From Planctomycetales bacterium (GTDB taxonomy: Bacteria; Planctomycetota; Planctomycetia; Isosphaerales; Isosphaeraceae), in contig DAIDHE010000219.1 in NCBI GenBank assembly GCA_027459775.1, forward strand, positions 1 to 34,609: a DNA stretch of 34,609 nucleotides. Direction: 5' to 3'. The notes beneath the pieces are model-generated. The model was not told where the DNA came from. It saw only the letters and a program-made list of their open reading frames with translations, and searched no databases. This document shows positions 1 to 8,508 of this stretch, piece after piece. A program made the translations under genes and the position numbers. Position 1 is the stretch's first letter. Each line of letters starts with the position of its first letter.

Positions 1-93
1 GGAACCGGCGAGAGCGGCCATGGAGGTCGCCAGCCGGTGAATCAGGCGATACTCGACATGAAGATCGATGAGATGTTTCGCGAGTCCGCTCAT
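1..93 (-). CDS. Partial leftward CDS, N-terminus only, unknown product
   Basis: An open frame runs leftward from an ATG at 93 through the window edge, giving 31 residues that begin MSGLAKHLIDLHVEY. The codons mostly end in G or C, like confirmed genes here, and there is no stop. I do not recognise the family from so short a piece. No clear Shine-Dalgarno lies upstream of the ATG. If real, it is divergent from the Bax-inhibitor gene and shares the roughly 125-base interval between them. It could also be a chance open frame. Confidence 0.35.
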   Translation of the reverse strand, partial: MSGLAKHLIDLHVEYRLIHRLATSMAALAGS

Positions 94-218
94 CCGCGGT
101 TTGCGCAAAAGACCGCGATCCCGAACCCCGGCAGACAAAAAAGGGCTCCGGCGGTTAGAATACACTCAATGGCCATTTGTGGCCGTGCCTTGAATTCGGA
201 ATCGAAGGAGAACCGACC

Positions 219-977
219 GTGGCTACGAGCAACCCCGCGTTTTCCCAGGACATGTTCGCTGGATTCGAACAGGTCTACGGAGCGCCTCGCAGTTTGACGA
301 TGACCGTGCAAGGGACGGTCGGCAAGACGTTTCTGATGCTGGCGATTCTGTCGGCGACGGCGGCCTGGTCGTGGAACGCGATGTCCGCGGACGGGATCGG
401 CGCCGGCGTGCTCGCGATCTCGGGCATTGGCGGGTTCGTGGTCGCCATGGTCACCATCTTTCGCCCCACGGCCGCGCCCTGGACAGCGCCCCTTTACGCG
501 GCCCTCGAGGGCGTCTTCCTGGGGGCGATCTCGCAGGCGATCGAGCTCCGCTATCACGAACGCTATCCTGGAATCGCCCTCCAGGCCGTCAGCCTCACCT
601 GCGGCGTGATGATGGTCATGCTCTTCGTCTACGCCACCCGCTTGATCCGCGTCACCGATAAGCTCCGCATGGGCATCGTCGTCGCCACCGGGGCGCTCGC
701 CCTGTTTTACGTGGTCACGATGCTGGCGAGCATGTTCGGCTTCCAGATGCCGATGGTCTACAGCTCGAGCCCGATCGGCATCGGATTCAGCCTGTTCGTG
801 GTCGGGCTGGCGGCGTTCAACCTGCTGCTCGATTTTGACTCGATCGAGCAAGGCCAGGCCGCCGGCGCGCCCAAATACATGGAATGGTATGGCGCGTTCG
901 GGCTCATGGTCACATTGATCTGGCTCTATCTCGAGATCCTGCGGCTCTTGCAAAAGCTGGCCAATCAGCGCGACTGA
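219..977 (+). CDS. Bax inhibitor-1/YccA family membrane protein
   Basis: The 252-residue protein is almost entirely hydrophobic, with about seven membrane segments. Its C-terminal region carries family hallmarks: an acidic stretch (LLLDFDSIEQG), then APKYMEWYGAFGLMVTLIW and a final helix. BI-1/YccA proteins are inner-membrane proteins associated with calcium leak or with modulation of membrane proteases such as FtsH; which applies here cannot be told. I chose the GTG at 219 because AAGGAG sits 8 bases upstream at 205-210; the longer frame from 177 adds residues unlike the family and lacks a ribosome site. A TAGAAT at 156-161 may be its -10 box. It is a single gene, followed by a palindrome at 1021-1044. 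Confidence 0.9.
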   Translation: MATSNPAFSQDMFAGFEQVYGAPRSLTMTVQGTVGKTFLMLAILSATAAWSWNAMSADGIGAGVLAISGIGGFVVAMVTIFRPTAAPWTAPLYAALEGVFLGAISQAIELRYHERYPGIALQAVSLTCGVMMVMLFVYATRLIRVTDKLRMGIVVATGALALFYVVTMLASMFGFQMPMVYSSSPIGIGFSLFVVGLAAFNLLLDFDSIEQGQAAGAPKYMEWYGAFGLMVTLIWLYLEILRLLQKLANQRD

Positions 978-1020
978 CCCGAGGCGAAAACCCGGACTCG
1001 GTCGCCCGCCAAGGATCGGC

Positions 1021-1059
1021 CCGCGCCTCTCTTGAGAGGCGCGGCGATCGGGCTATACT
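1021..1059 (+). promoter_or_regulatory. Sigma70-like promoter with -35 inside a perfect palindrome
   Basis: TTGAGA at 1032-1037 and TATACT at 1054-1059 are 16 bases apart, a good match to a housekeeping promoter, and would start transcription about 45 bases before the oxidoreductase at 1111. The -35 box straddles the loop and right arm of a perfect 10-bp inverted repeat with a 4-base loop (CCGCGCCTCT at 1021-1030, AGAGGCGCGG at 1035-1044). No T-run follows, so it is a poor intrinsic terminator for the gene ending at 977. An operator overlapping the promoter is the better reading, but this is inference. Confidence 0.5.
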
Positions 1060-1110
1060 GGCCCTATCGTGCGAGGAATGCGAGAGCAAGGCTGGTAGGA
1101 GACGACGACG

Positions 1111-2271
1111 ATGACGCCGCGGAAGATGCGAGTGGGGATGGTCGGAGGGGGTGGGCCCGCCAATTTCTTTGGCGCGCCGCACCGCCGCGGGATCTTGATG
1201 GACAACTCGGCCGAGCTCGCGGCCGGGGCGCTGCGGAGCAACGGCGACGAGTCGATCGCGGCCGCGCGCGAGCTTTTCTACACCCGCGGATACCCCGACT
1301 GGCGAACCATGATCCGCGCCGAGGCCGCCCTTTCCGAGGGCGAGCGGATGGATTACGTGACCATCGTCACGCCCAACGACGCCCACTTCGGCCCGGCCGA
1401 GGCCGCGGCCCTGGCGGGGTTCGGCGTCCTCTGCGAAAAGCCCCTCACCACCACCTTCGAAGAGGCCCGGCGGCTGCGCCAGGCGGTCGTCGCCCACAAG
1501 ACGCCGTTCGTGACCGCATATACATATACCGGCTTTCCAATGGTGATGCTGGCGCGCGAGCTGGCGCGCGGCGGCGAGCTGGGCGCGATTCGCAAGGTCG
1601 AGGCCTGGTATCCCCAGGGCTGGCTGGCGTCGCGGATCGAGGCCGACAACCAGAAGCAGGCCGCCTGGCGGGTCGACCCGGCCAAGGCGGGCGCATCGGG
1701 CTGCGGCGGCGATATCGGCACACATGCTTATGAATTCGTCCGCTTCACGACCGGGCTCGCGGCCCTGCGCGTGTCGGCGCGGCTCAAGGCGTTCGTGGCC
1801 GGCCGGGCGCTTGACGACGACTTTACCGTCCTGGCCGAGCTCGCCGAGGGTGCGATCGCCACGATCACGGCCTCGCAGGTCACCATCGGCGCACAGAACG
1901 ACAACGGCTTCCGGATCATCGGGACCAAGGGCACGCTGGAATGGTCGATCACCGACCATTGCAATCTCAAGCATTACGCGGCCGGCCAGCCGCTCAGGCT
2001 TTATCGCCTGGGGGCTGAGTACGGCTATTTCCCGGCCTCGATCAAGCCTTACATTCGCGTGCCGTCGGGTCATCCCGAGGGCTTTCACGAGGCCCTCGCC
2101 AACCTGCACCGCACGCTCGAATGGACGATCCGCGGCCGCCGCGGTGAAAAGGTCCCCACGCCGTTCGAGCATCCTGGCATCGACGACGGCGCGGCCGGCA
2201 TGGCGTTCATCGAGGCCGCCGTCGCCAGCTCCGCCCGCGAGGGCGCATGGGTCTCGGTCCCCACGGTCTGA
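1111..2271 (+). CDS. Gfo/Idh/MocA family NAD(P)-dependent oxidoreductase
   Basis: The 386-residue protein has the layout of this family. An N-terminal Rossmann fold carries a glycine-rich VGMVGGGGPANFF loop (residues 8-20). The family CEKP signature lies at 108-111, where the lysine is normally catalytic. A C-terminal substrate domain contains GGDIGTHAYEFVRF. Members oxidise or reduce sugars, inositols and related polyols with NAD(P); the substrate here cannot be predicted. The ATG at 1111 has AGGAGA 8 bases upstream. The NikR-like gene begins 27 bases after the stop on the same strand, so the two are probably co-transcribed from the promoter near 1032-1059. No signal peptide is apparent, so it is probably cytoplasmic. 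Confidence 0.9.
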   Translation: MTPRKMRVGMVGGGGPANFFGAPHRRGILMDNSAELAAGALRSNGDESIAAARELFYTRGYPDWRTMIRAEAALSEGERMDYVTIVTPNDAHFGPAEAAALAGFGVLCEKPLTTTFEEARRLRQAVVAHKTPFVTAYTYTGFPMVMLARELARGGELGAIRKVEAWYPQGWLASRIEADNQKQAAWRVDPAKAGASGCGGDIGTHAYEFVRFTTGLAALRVSARLKAFVAGRALDDDFTVLAELAEGAIATITASQVTIGAQNDNGFRIIGTKGTLEWSITDHCNLKHYAAGQPLRLYRLGAEYGYFPASIKPYIRVPSGHPEGFHEALANLHRTLEWTIRGRRGEKVPTPFEHPGIDDGAAGMAFIEAAVASSAREGAWVSVPTV

Positions 2272-2298
2272 TCGCCCAGCTTGTCGGAGCAAACCGCC

Positions 2299-2775
2299 AT
2301 GAAGGATCCCCTGGTCCGCTTCAGCGTGGCGATCGGGGGAGAGCTCTTGCGGCGGTTCGACCGCTTCCGCGAGACCCATCGCCACCCCAATCGCAGCGAG
2401 GCCGTCCGGGCGCTCATGCGGGGAGCGCTCATTGAGGACGTGGTCACCCACGACGACGGCGAAGCGATGGGCGTTCTCACGCTGATCTACGTCCACCACG
2501 TTTCGCAGGTCGCCCGCCGTCTGACCGAATTGCAACATCAGCATCTCGAACGCGTCGTCACCACGACCCACGTGCATCTGGACCACGAGCGCTGTCTCGA
2601 GGTGATACTCTTGCGCGGGCCGGCCGGCCTGGTGCGAAAACTGGCCGACGACCTGATCGGCACGAAAGGGGTCGAGACCGGCCGGCTGGTGCTGGCCTCG
2701 GCCCAGCCCCTGCAAGGCGGCGAGCCCGGCCAAGCCAAGCCACACGGCCACGCGCACCCGCATCGACATGATTGA
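2299..2775 (+). CDS. nikR: NikR-like ribbon-helix-helix metal-responsive regulator
   Basis: The 158-residue protein starts with a ribbon-helix-helix DNA-binding domain (about residues 4-45, including RFDRFRETHRHPNRSEAVRAL) followed by an ACT-like metal-binding domain. The NikR nickel-site pattern is visible: H80, then H91-x-H93 and C99 in THVHLDHERCLEVILLRG, matching the His, His, His, Cys set of characterised NikR. A histidine-rich tail (HGHAHPHRHD, 149-158) is an addition that could bind metal. I chose the ATG at 2299 because GGAG lies 9 bases upstream at 2286-2289. NikR proteins repress nickel uptake when nickel is plentiful, but no nickel transporter, urease or hydrogenase gene is in the window, so its targets are unknown. 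Confidence 0.85.
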   Translation: MKDPLVRFSVAIGGELLRRFDRFRETHRHPNRSEAVRALMRGALIEDVVTHDDGEAMGVLTLIYVHHVSQVARRLTELQHQHLERVVTTTHVHLDHERCLEVILLRGPAGLVRKLADDLIGTKGVETGRLVLASAQPLQGGEPGQAKPHGHAHPHRHD

Positions 2776-2819
2776 CATGATCACACTTTTCCAGCCAACC
2801 CAGAGTTTCACTCTGAGCT

Positions 2820-2942
2820 ATCATCTCTCAGTCCGTCGGGCTGAAAACGAATTGTGCGCGCCGAGGCGCGACCGATCCGTTTCTTCACCCCAAGGGGCAG
2901 GGGGTGCATAGCCCAAGGCGCAGCCCTGGGATTTCGCGGACG
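2820..2942. repeat. Dispersed palindromic repeat between convergent genes
   Basis: The 216 bases between the convergent nikR-like and opcA-like genes hold no gene. They contain a segment at 2911-2931 (AGCCCAAGGCGCAGCCCTGG plus one base) that recurs in related form at 23947-23965 and 24061-24081. It is an imperfect palindrome able to form a hairpin. The similarity between distant intergenic regions indicates a dispersed non-coding repeat family. No function is assigned. Confidence 0.5.
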
Positions 2943-2991
2943 CGCGTCCCCGCACCGTTTTCAGTGAAGCGATTCAGGGCGTTTGAGCTCG

Positions 2992-4149
2992 TTACCTGGG
3001 ACCGAGACCCAGCAACCCCAGCGCGATCGTCACGGCTCGGTCAAACGGCGGGTCGAGGCGGGCCGAGGCCAGAGCCGCGGCGATCCGTTCCTCGGGTTTG
3101 GGGTCGGTGCTGTCGACCACGCGCGGCAAGCGGCAGGCTTCGGGCGATGTGACGTCGATCCGCACCGCGGGCGCAAGCGGCGACTGCCGCGCCAGGCGCA
3201 GGATCGACTCGCCGCGCGGGTCGCGGCAGGTGATGGTCACGCCGGCGACGACCGGATCCGGGAGGCGAGTCGTCGACAGCCTTGCAACCAGGGCGATCTC
3301 GACCGGGCCGCTGGCGGATTCAAAGCGTGCGTCGAGCCGCGACGAACCCTCGGCCGGCGTGATCGTGGGCCGGCCCGTGGGCTTCCAGCCGAGCTGGCCG
3401 GCGAGCCAGGCGACCAGCCAGAGGCCGGGCCGGGGCGGAGTCTCGAGGCGGGACGCGTCGACCTCGACGACGACCTGGGCGATCTGGTCGAGCGCGCCCG
3501 CCAGGCAAGCGGGATCGAAGAGCTGGGCGATGAGCTCGCGCCAGCCGGTGATCGCGAACCAGGCGGAATCGCGGCTGAAGTGGTGGACGGCCCGGTCGAG
3601 CCCCAGCGCGAGCGCCGTCGGCGCGATCGGGTCGGGCAGATCGACGATGACCCGCGAGCACTCGGCCGCGAGCTCGCGATAGAGGCCCGGGCGCGTGGTC
3701 GGGTCGCTGGTCCACCACAAGATCAGCGGCACGTCGGGCTCGAGCAGCGGCCGGACCGCCCCCGGGAACAGATCGTGGGCGCTCGGGCCCGCGCGAAGCA
3801 CGATCCGCTCGGAGCAAACCTGGGGCAGCCCAGGCGCGGGCAAATGGCAAAGCGCGGAAGCCTCGGCCTCGATCCGCCTGTCGGTCGCGTCCGAGGAACA
3901 CAGCACGATCGCCCGGCAGGGATAATGGGCCATCACCGTTTCGAGCACGCTGGCGACCCGGGCCGGATCGTCCAGGCACTCGACGATGAGATTGGCGAGC
4001 GCGACCCGCGTGACCGCCGGTTCGCCTTCGTCGCCGCCGGCCTCGACCCCCGCCGGGCCCCAGAGCCGCGCGAGCTCGGCCTCGACGTCCGCCAGCGCCA
4101 CCGGCACGCCGTGGCCTTCCAGGAATGGATTGGCAATCTGCTCGGTCAT
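2992..4149 (-). CDS. opcA: OpcA-type glucose-6-phosphate dehydrogenase assembly protein
   Basis: The 385-residue protein resembles the OpcA family. It has a conserved central region with CRAIVLCSS (about residues 78-86), then SERIVLRAG and VPLILWWTSD (about 140-149), and a long C-terminal half. OpcA binds and activates or assembles glucose-6-phosphate dehydrogenase in cyanobacteria and actinobacteria. The location supports the call: it lies 117 bases downstream of zwf on the same strand. The ATG at 4149 is preceded by an AGGTGA ribosome site 6 bases away. Low sequence conservation in this family makes the name less certain than that of zwf. No signal peptide is present, as expected for a cytoplasmic partner. 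Confidence 0.8.
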   Translation of the reverse strand: MTEQIANPFLEGHGVPVALADVEAELARLWGPAGVEAGGDEGEPAVTRVALANLIVECLDDPARVASVLETVMAHYPCRAIVLCSSDATDRRIEAEASALCHLPAPGLPQVCSERIVLRAGPSAHDLFPGAVRPLLEPDVPLILWWTSDPTTRPGLYRELAAECSRVIVDLPDPIAPTALALGLDRAVHHFSRDSAWFAITGWRELIAQLFDPACLAGALDQIAQVVVEVDASRLETPPRPGLWLVAWLAGQLGWKPTGRPTITPAEGSSRLDARFESASGPVEIALVARLSTTRLPDPVVAGVTITCRDPRGESILRLARQSPLAPAVRIDVTSPEACRLPRVVDSTDPKPEERIAAALASARLDPPFDRAVTIALGLLGLGPR

Positions 4150-4266
4150 GACTGTTCACCTCAACGGTCGATCTCGGTCGTCGACACTCCTGGTTCGTGA
4201 TACGCGACTCTCGAGCATGAGCGACGCCGGTCTCCTCATGGGTCTTCGGAAGCTCCGGGTGACGTC

Positions 4267-5817
4267 TCAGAGCCTTCGCCACTGTGTGTGGTCGGCGGCG
4301 ATCAGGTGGTCGGCGGCGGCGGGGCCGAACGAGCCGGCGGGATAAGAGGCCGGCGCGGGCGCGCCTGGCATCCGCCAGGCGTCGAGGATCTGGGTCACAA
4401 ACCGCCAGGCGCTGGCGAGCTCGTCGGTGCGGGTGAAGAGGGTCGGGTCGCCGAGCATGACGTCGAGCAAGAGCCGCTCGTAAGCCTCGGGCGTGGGGAT
4501 CGCGAACGACGCGCCGTAGCGAAAGTCCATGCGGACGGCCTGGAGCCTGCGCCTGGAGCCGGGCACCTTGGCCTCGAAACGCAGGCTCGCCCCCTCGTCG
4601 GGCTGGATCCGCAGCACCAGCTCGTTGGCCCCGCCCAAGCTCCCCTCCTGAGGCTCGAAAAGCGCCGTCGGCGGCTTGTGAAACTGGATCGCGATCTCGC
4701 TCGCCCGCTTGGGCAGCCGCTTGCCCGTCCGCAAGAAAAACGGCACGCCGGCCCATCGCCAGTTGTTGAGCTCGAGGCGAATCGCCACGTAGGTCTCGGT
4801 CGTGGAGCCGGGGGCGACCCCCTTTTCCTCGTGATAGCCGGGAACCTCATGACCGTGAAGCGAGCCGGCCGCGTACTGGCCACGCACCACCGAGCGAAAA
4901 ACGTCCTCCGGCCGCCAGCGCGGGAGCACCTCGAGAACCTTGACCTTTTCGTTGCGGACCGCGTCGGCCGAAAGATCCACCGGCGGCTCCATCGCCACGA
5001 GCGCGAGCAACTGCATCATGTGGTTCTGGACCATGTCGCGGAGAGCGCCCGCGGTGTCGTAATAACCGCCCCGGCCGCCGGCCATGCCGACCTCCTCGGC
5101 CACCGTGATCTGGACCGCCTTCACGTGCCGGCGATTCCAGATCGGCTCGAAGATCCCATTGCCAAACCGCAGCGCCAAAATGTTCTGGACCGTCTCCTTG
5201 CCCAGGTAGTGGTCGATGCGATAAAGCTGGCTCTCGTCGAGGGTTCGCGAGACCTCGCGATTGAGCTCGAGGGCGCTCGTCAGGTCGCGGCCGATCGGCT
5301 TTTCGATGACCACGCGGCTCCAGGGCGATTCCTGCTGCCTGGGGTAGATGAGCCCGGCCTCGCCCAGCCGGGCGATGATGGTGGCGAAGTATTCGGGTGA
5401 GACGGCCAGGTAAAAGACGCGATTGCCGGCGGTCCCGTGGGTGCGGTCGAGCGCTTCCAGGGTGTGTTTGAGGGCGGTATACGAGGCGAGGTCGTCAAAC
5501 GTCCCGGGCGCGAAGACCAGCCGGGGCGCGAACCGCGACCAGACCTCCTCGAAATCCGCGCCCCCGTGCTTTCCCAGGGCGGGGTGGTACTGGGCGCGAA
5601 ATTCTTGATCGGCCCACTCGCGGCGCGCGAAGCCCACGATGGCGTATTCGGCCGGCAGGCTCCCCCCGCGGGCAAGCTGAAAGAGCGCTGGCACGAGCTT
5701 GCGATGGGCCAGATCGCCCGTCGCGCCAAACAGTACGACCGCGCACGAATCGGCCGCCCGGGTCCGCGGCAGCGCCTCGGCGAGCGGATTGGTTTCCACA
5801 TCATCGGGATTAGACAT
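4267..5817 (-). CDS. zwf: Glucose-6-phosphate 1-dehydrogenase
   Basis: The enzyme oxidises glucose 6-phosphate to 6-phosphogluconolactone with NADP, the first step of the oxidative pentose-phosphate pathway. The 516-residue protein is of normal family length. It shows the nucleotide-binding VVLFGATGDLAHRK (27-40), the EKPIG motif (172-176) and the active-site signature RIDHYLGKE (200-208) with the catalytic histidine. I placed the start at the ATG at 5817; the longer open frame to 6024 adds low-complexity sequence that overlaps the upstream DUF2752 gene. This start overlaps the end of that gene by 8 bases, which suggests translational coupling. AGGGG lies a few bases upstream. opcA follows, forming a three-gene unit. 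Confidence 0.95.
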   Translation of the reverse strand: MSNPDDVETNPLAEALPRTRAADSCAVVLFGATGDLAHRKLVPALFQLARGGSLPAEYAIVGFARREWADQEFRAQYHPALGKHGGADFEEVWSRFAPRLVFAPGTFDDLASYTALKHTLEALDRTHGTAGNRVFYLAVSPEYFATIIARLGEAGLIYPRQQESPWSRVVIEKPIGRDLTSALELNREVSRTLDESQLYRIDHYLGKETVQNILALRFGNGIFEPIWNRRHVKAVQITVAEEVGMAGGRGGYYDTAGALRDMVQNHMMQLLALVAMEPPVDLSADAVRNEKVKVLEVLPRWRPEDVFRSVVRGQYAAGSLHGHEVPGYHEEKGVAPGSTTETYVAIRLELNNWRWAGVPFFLRTGKRLPKRASEIAIQFHKPPTALFEPQEGSLGGANELVLRIQPDEGASLRFEAKVPGSRRRLQAVRMDFRYGASFAIPTPEAYERLLLDVMLGDPTLFTRTDELASAWRFVTQILDAWRMPGAPAPASYPAGSFGPAAADHLIAADHTQWRRL

Positions 5818-6301
5818 CAAGCCGCCCCTGGGTAGAGGGTCGAAAGGCGCGAGTGGTCGACCGCCGACCTTGCCGCGCGAGCACGGCCAGTCGATAGGGA
5901 ACCTGAGCCAGAATGAACAAGGCCAGGGGCGCGCCCAGAACATGGCGCCGCCACGAGCCCCGCCAGTCGCCGTGCGCCAGGCTGACAATCGCTCGAGTGA
6001 GCCCGCAGCCCGGGCAGTCGACACCCAAGACCATACGCGACGCGCAGACGTTGGGCAAGGTGAGGCCCGCGCGGCCGAACAGGGCGAGTCGACCCGCGGG
6101 TCGCTCCTCGAGCGCCAGCGCGAGTGCGATCGCCAGGATCGCGAGCGCGAGCGCCAGTGCGTGGTGGCGCGGCCCGTGCGCGGCCGACGGTTTGATCCCC
6201 AGAGCGATCGGGGGTTGGTCGGTCACTCTTGGATTCGCCTGTAAGGGTCGGCCCGGTCGGCTCACGCGCTCGGCACCGTCGGGCCAAGTATCACCGCCCA
6301 T
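5810..6301 (-). CDS. DUF2752 family small membrane protein
   Basis: The 163-residue protein carries the DUF2752 hallmark DCPGCGLTRA followed by IVSLAHGDW, between a long hydrophobic segment rich in Ala and Leu and a second one (VLGAPLALFILAQVPYRL). The family consists of small membrane proteins of unknown function, common in planctomycetes and Bacteroidetes. Its TAA stop lies 8 bases inside zwf, so the two are probably translated in sequence. The ATG at 6301 lacks a good ribosome site. A GTG at 6226 (VTDQPPIALG) would remove 25 residues that look unlike the family and is a serious alternative. Whether it contributes to sugar metabolism is unknown. Confidence 0.75.
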   Translation of the reverse strand: MGGDTWPDGAERVSRPGRPLQANPRVTDQPPIALGIKPSAAHGPRHHALALALAILAIALALALEERPAGRLALFGRAGLTLPNVCASRMVLGVDCPGCGLTRAIVSLAHGDWRGSWRRHVLGAPLALFILAQVPYRLAVLARQGRRSTTRAFRPSTQGRLDV

Positions 6302-6730
6302 GGAGCCGGGATCAAGGGGTCAGGCGACAGCGTCCGACCGCTGCGCGATTTTTTGGCGCGGCCGGGGATTATGCGTTATAGTCTTCGTAACGCCAGGCCG
6401 GGTCTTTGCTGCCCGGCGACTCTCCTCGCGCGAGCGTGGAGCGGGTTGAACTGATTTTGGACCTTGCCGCACAACAGCGGCCGCGATCGTGTCGAGGGCG
6501 TCGGCGGCGTTTCGCTTCGCGAAGAGTCGTCGGCCCCGGTACCACGGCGGTCGTCAGTCCGTTCGTCACGCCCCCGATCCCGGATCGGCCGGCATTCCGA
6601 GAACGGCTCGTTCGCGAGCCGCCCCTTGGAGCGTCTGCCGATCCGGGAGAGTCGTTCGAGCTTGAACGTCATGGATGCCCAGGATGGGTCGGGCGATCGC
6701 GCTCGGGCGGGCTTTGAGTGAAGGATCGAC
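6302..6730. other. Intergenic region between divergent genes
   Basis: This 429-base interval separates the leftward DUF2752-zwf-opcA unit from the rightward membrane-protein gene. I find no convincing gene: the open frames here lack ribosome sites and family resemblance. A weak rightward promoter pair, TTGGCG at 6353-6358 and TATAGT at 6377-6382 (18-base spacer), would give a leader of about 340 bases. The segment at 6309-6323 (GATCAAGGGGTCAGG) resembles half of the repeat at 17268-17380 with one base missing. Confidence 0.4.
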
Positions 6731-8416
6731 GTGATTCCAGCAAAAACAGCGTCCAGCTCCCCCGAGACCGCCCCGGGCCGCTCGACCAGGAATGCGATCC
6801 TGAGAGGCTGGCTGATCCTGGCCGCCTCGCTCGCGCCCGCGCTCGCCGCGATCTGGTCGGCCTCGTGGTTCGTCACCCAGGACGGACCCGCCCACGCCTA
6901 CAACGCGCGGATCCTGGCCTGGTCGTTCACCGACCACTCGCCCTACGCCGGCGTGTACGAGATCCACTGGGACCCCATCCCCAATTGGGCCGGCCACCTG
7001 GCCATGGCGGGGCTGATCTCGACCCTGCCCGCCTGGATCGCCGATCGCCTGATGACAACCGCGACCTTCGTCGGATTCGCCGCCAGCGTGTTCTGGCTGC
7101 GGACCCGCGCCGCCGGCTCGACCGGCCTCGCCATGGCCGCGGTCACATCCACGCTTCTGGCCCTGAATTTCTCCTGGTTCCTCGGCTTCACGAGCTTCAT
7201 GCTCGGGGCCTGCCTGTTCCCCATCACCCTGGGCGTCTGGTGGTCCGGCCGCGAACGCCAAAGCGCGGGCCGGCTGCTGGCCCTGGCCGGTCTGCTCACG
7301 CTGGGCTATTTCTGCCACCTGGTGAGCCTGGGCCTGACCGCGATCGGCCTGGTCGTGCTCGCCTGGCTCGCCCCCTACGAGAATCGACCGCCGACCATTC
7401 GCGAACGGCTCGAGCGGCTGGGACGGACGTGCTTGACCTTCGCGCCGCTGGTCGTGCTGGGCATCGATTACGTGAGGCTCTCGCGGGCGGGGGGGGCGAT
7501 GCGGCCCGAATGGGAGCATCTCCGCTTCCCCTGGTCGCCGAGCTCCTGGGTCGAGCAACTGAGCTGGGTCGACCCGATCTCGATGGCCATCAAGGACGGC
7601 TTGCCGCTCACGGAACACGTGGCGAAGGTCTATTCGCTGCTGGCGCCAGCGCTTTGGCTCGCGATCGCGCTCAGTTGCTGGTGGTACAACCGGATGACGT
7701 CTCCGCGCCCGAGCGGCCGGGAGGGATGGCCCGTGCTCGCCGCTCTTCTGATCGCGGCGGGCCTGATCGGGCCCGACTCGCTGGGCGCGGCCCACGGCCA
7801 GTTCTTGCCCCAGCGCATGATCCTCCTGGGAATGGCCGCGCTCGTGCCGATCCTCGACCTCGACCTCAGGCGCTTGAGCGGCCGGGCGTCGCTCGCCGCG
7901 ATGACGGGCGCGCTCGCGATCCAGTCGGCCGTCGTCTGGGATTACGCGCGGTATTGCGACCGATCGGCCGGGCAAATCATCGCGGCCGGCGCGCGCGTCG
8001 GATCCAATCAGCGCCTGGTCACGCTGCTCATCACATCCCGGACGCGGTTCCGGTCGAACCCGCTCATGCACGCCGAGAACTGGCTCGGCGTCGACCGCGT
8101 GAACGTGGTCTGGAACGACTACGAGACCGCCCATTACTATTTCCCGGTCCAGTTCCGGCCGGGGCTCGACCGGCCGGATCCCGCCGATCTCGAACGAACG
8201 ACGATTCTCGAGGGTCCCGAAAACCTCGCCGAGCGGCTGCGGAAATGGACCGCCATCCTCGAGCGCCACGCCGACGTGATCGACGTGGTGCTCGTGTGGA
8301 AGAAAGACCCGGCGGTCGATGCCGTGACCGAGCGTTTTTATCGGCTCGACGAAGAGCTGGGCGACGTGCGGATCTTTCGCCGCCGCCCGCGCGAATCGCC
8401 GGCCGCCGCCCCGTGA
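6731..8416 (+). CDS. Polytopic membrane protein of unknown function
   Basis: The 561-residue protein has about ten hydrophobic segments, starting after a short polar N-terminus (first helix about residues 26-48). A motif WFVTQDGPAHAYNARIL follows the first helix, and a soluble region of roughly 130 residues forms the C-terminus. A large loop with acidic residues after the first helix of a polytopic protein is reminiscent of GT-C glycosyltransferases, and the DGPAH stretch lies where such enzymes place catalytic acids, but I cannot confirm this. The GTG at 6731 has GAAGGA 5 bases upstream. It is transcribed alone; the next gene is convergent. A dispersed repeat fragment follows the stop. Confidence 0.8.
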   Translation: MIPAKTASSSPETAPGRSTRNAILRGWLILAASLAPALAAIWSASWFVTQDGPAHAYNARILAWSFTDHSPYAGVYEIHWDPIPNWAGHLAMAGLISTLPAWIADRLMTTATFVGFAASVFWLRTRAAGSTGLAMAAVTSTLLALNFSWFLGFTSFMLGACLFPITLGVWWSGRERQSAGRLLALAGLLTLGYFCHLVSLGLTAIGLVVLAWLAPYENRPPTIRERLERLGRTCLTFAPLVVLGIDYVRLSRAGGAMRPEWEHLRFPWSPSSWVEQLSWVDPISMAIKDGLPLTEHVAKVYSLLAPALWLAIALSCWWYNRMTSPRPSGREGWPVLAALLIAAGLIGPDSLGAAHGQFLPQRMILLGMAALVPILDLDLRRLSGRASLAAMTGALAIQSAVVWDYARYCDRSAGQIIAAGARVGSNQRLVTLLITSRTRFRSNPLMHAENWLGVDRVNVVWNDYETAHYYFPVQFRPGLDRPDPADLERTTILEGPENLAERLRKWTAILERHADVIDVVLVWKKDPAVDAVTERFYRLDEELGDVRIFRRRPRESPAAAP

Positions 8417-8420
8417 CGGA

Positions 8421-8448
8421 TACGAGCCCGAAGCGCGAGCGCGTGAAT
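8421..8448. repeat. Fragment of dispersed ACGAGCCCGAAGCGC repeat
   Basis: The 28 bases immediately after the membrane-protein gene (beginning TACGAGCCCGAAGCGCGAGC) closely match units found at 25740-25764 and 25823-25850. This single copy sits between convergent genes, whereas the other locus holds several copies in both orientations. It is probably one half of a palindromic intergenic repeat. Confidence 0.55.
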
Positions 8449-8508
8449 TCCTGAACGAGCATTCGGGATATGCAATCGCTCGCGCAACGGGCGTGTCTTC
8501 GAGGCGGC

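Noticed and set aside
910-2811. 633-residue minus-strand frame across the oxidoreductase and nikR genes
   Set aside because: The plus-strand genes have clear families and ribosome sites. The minus frame is a GC-driven shadow.
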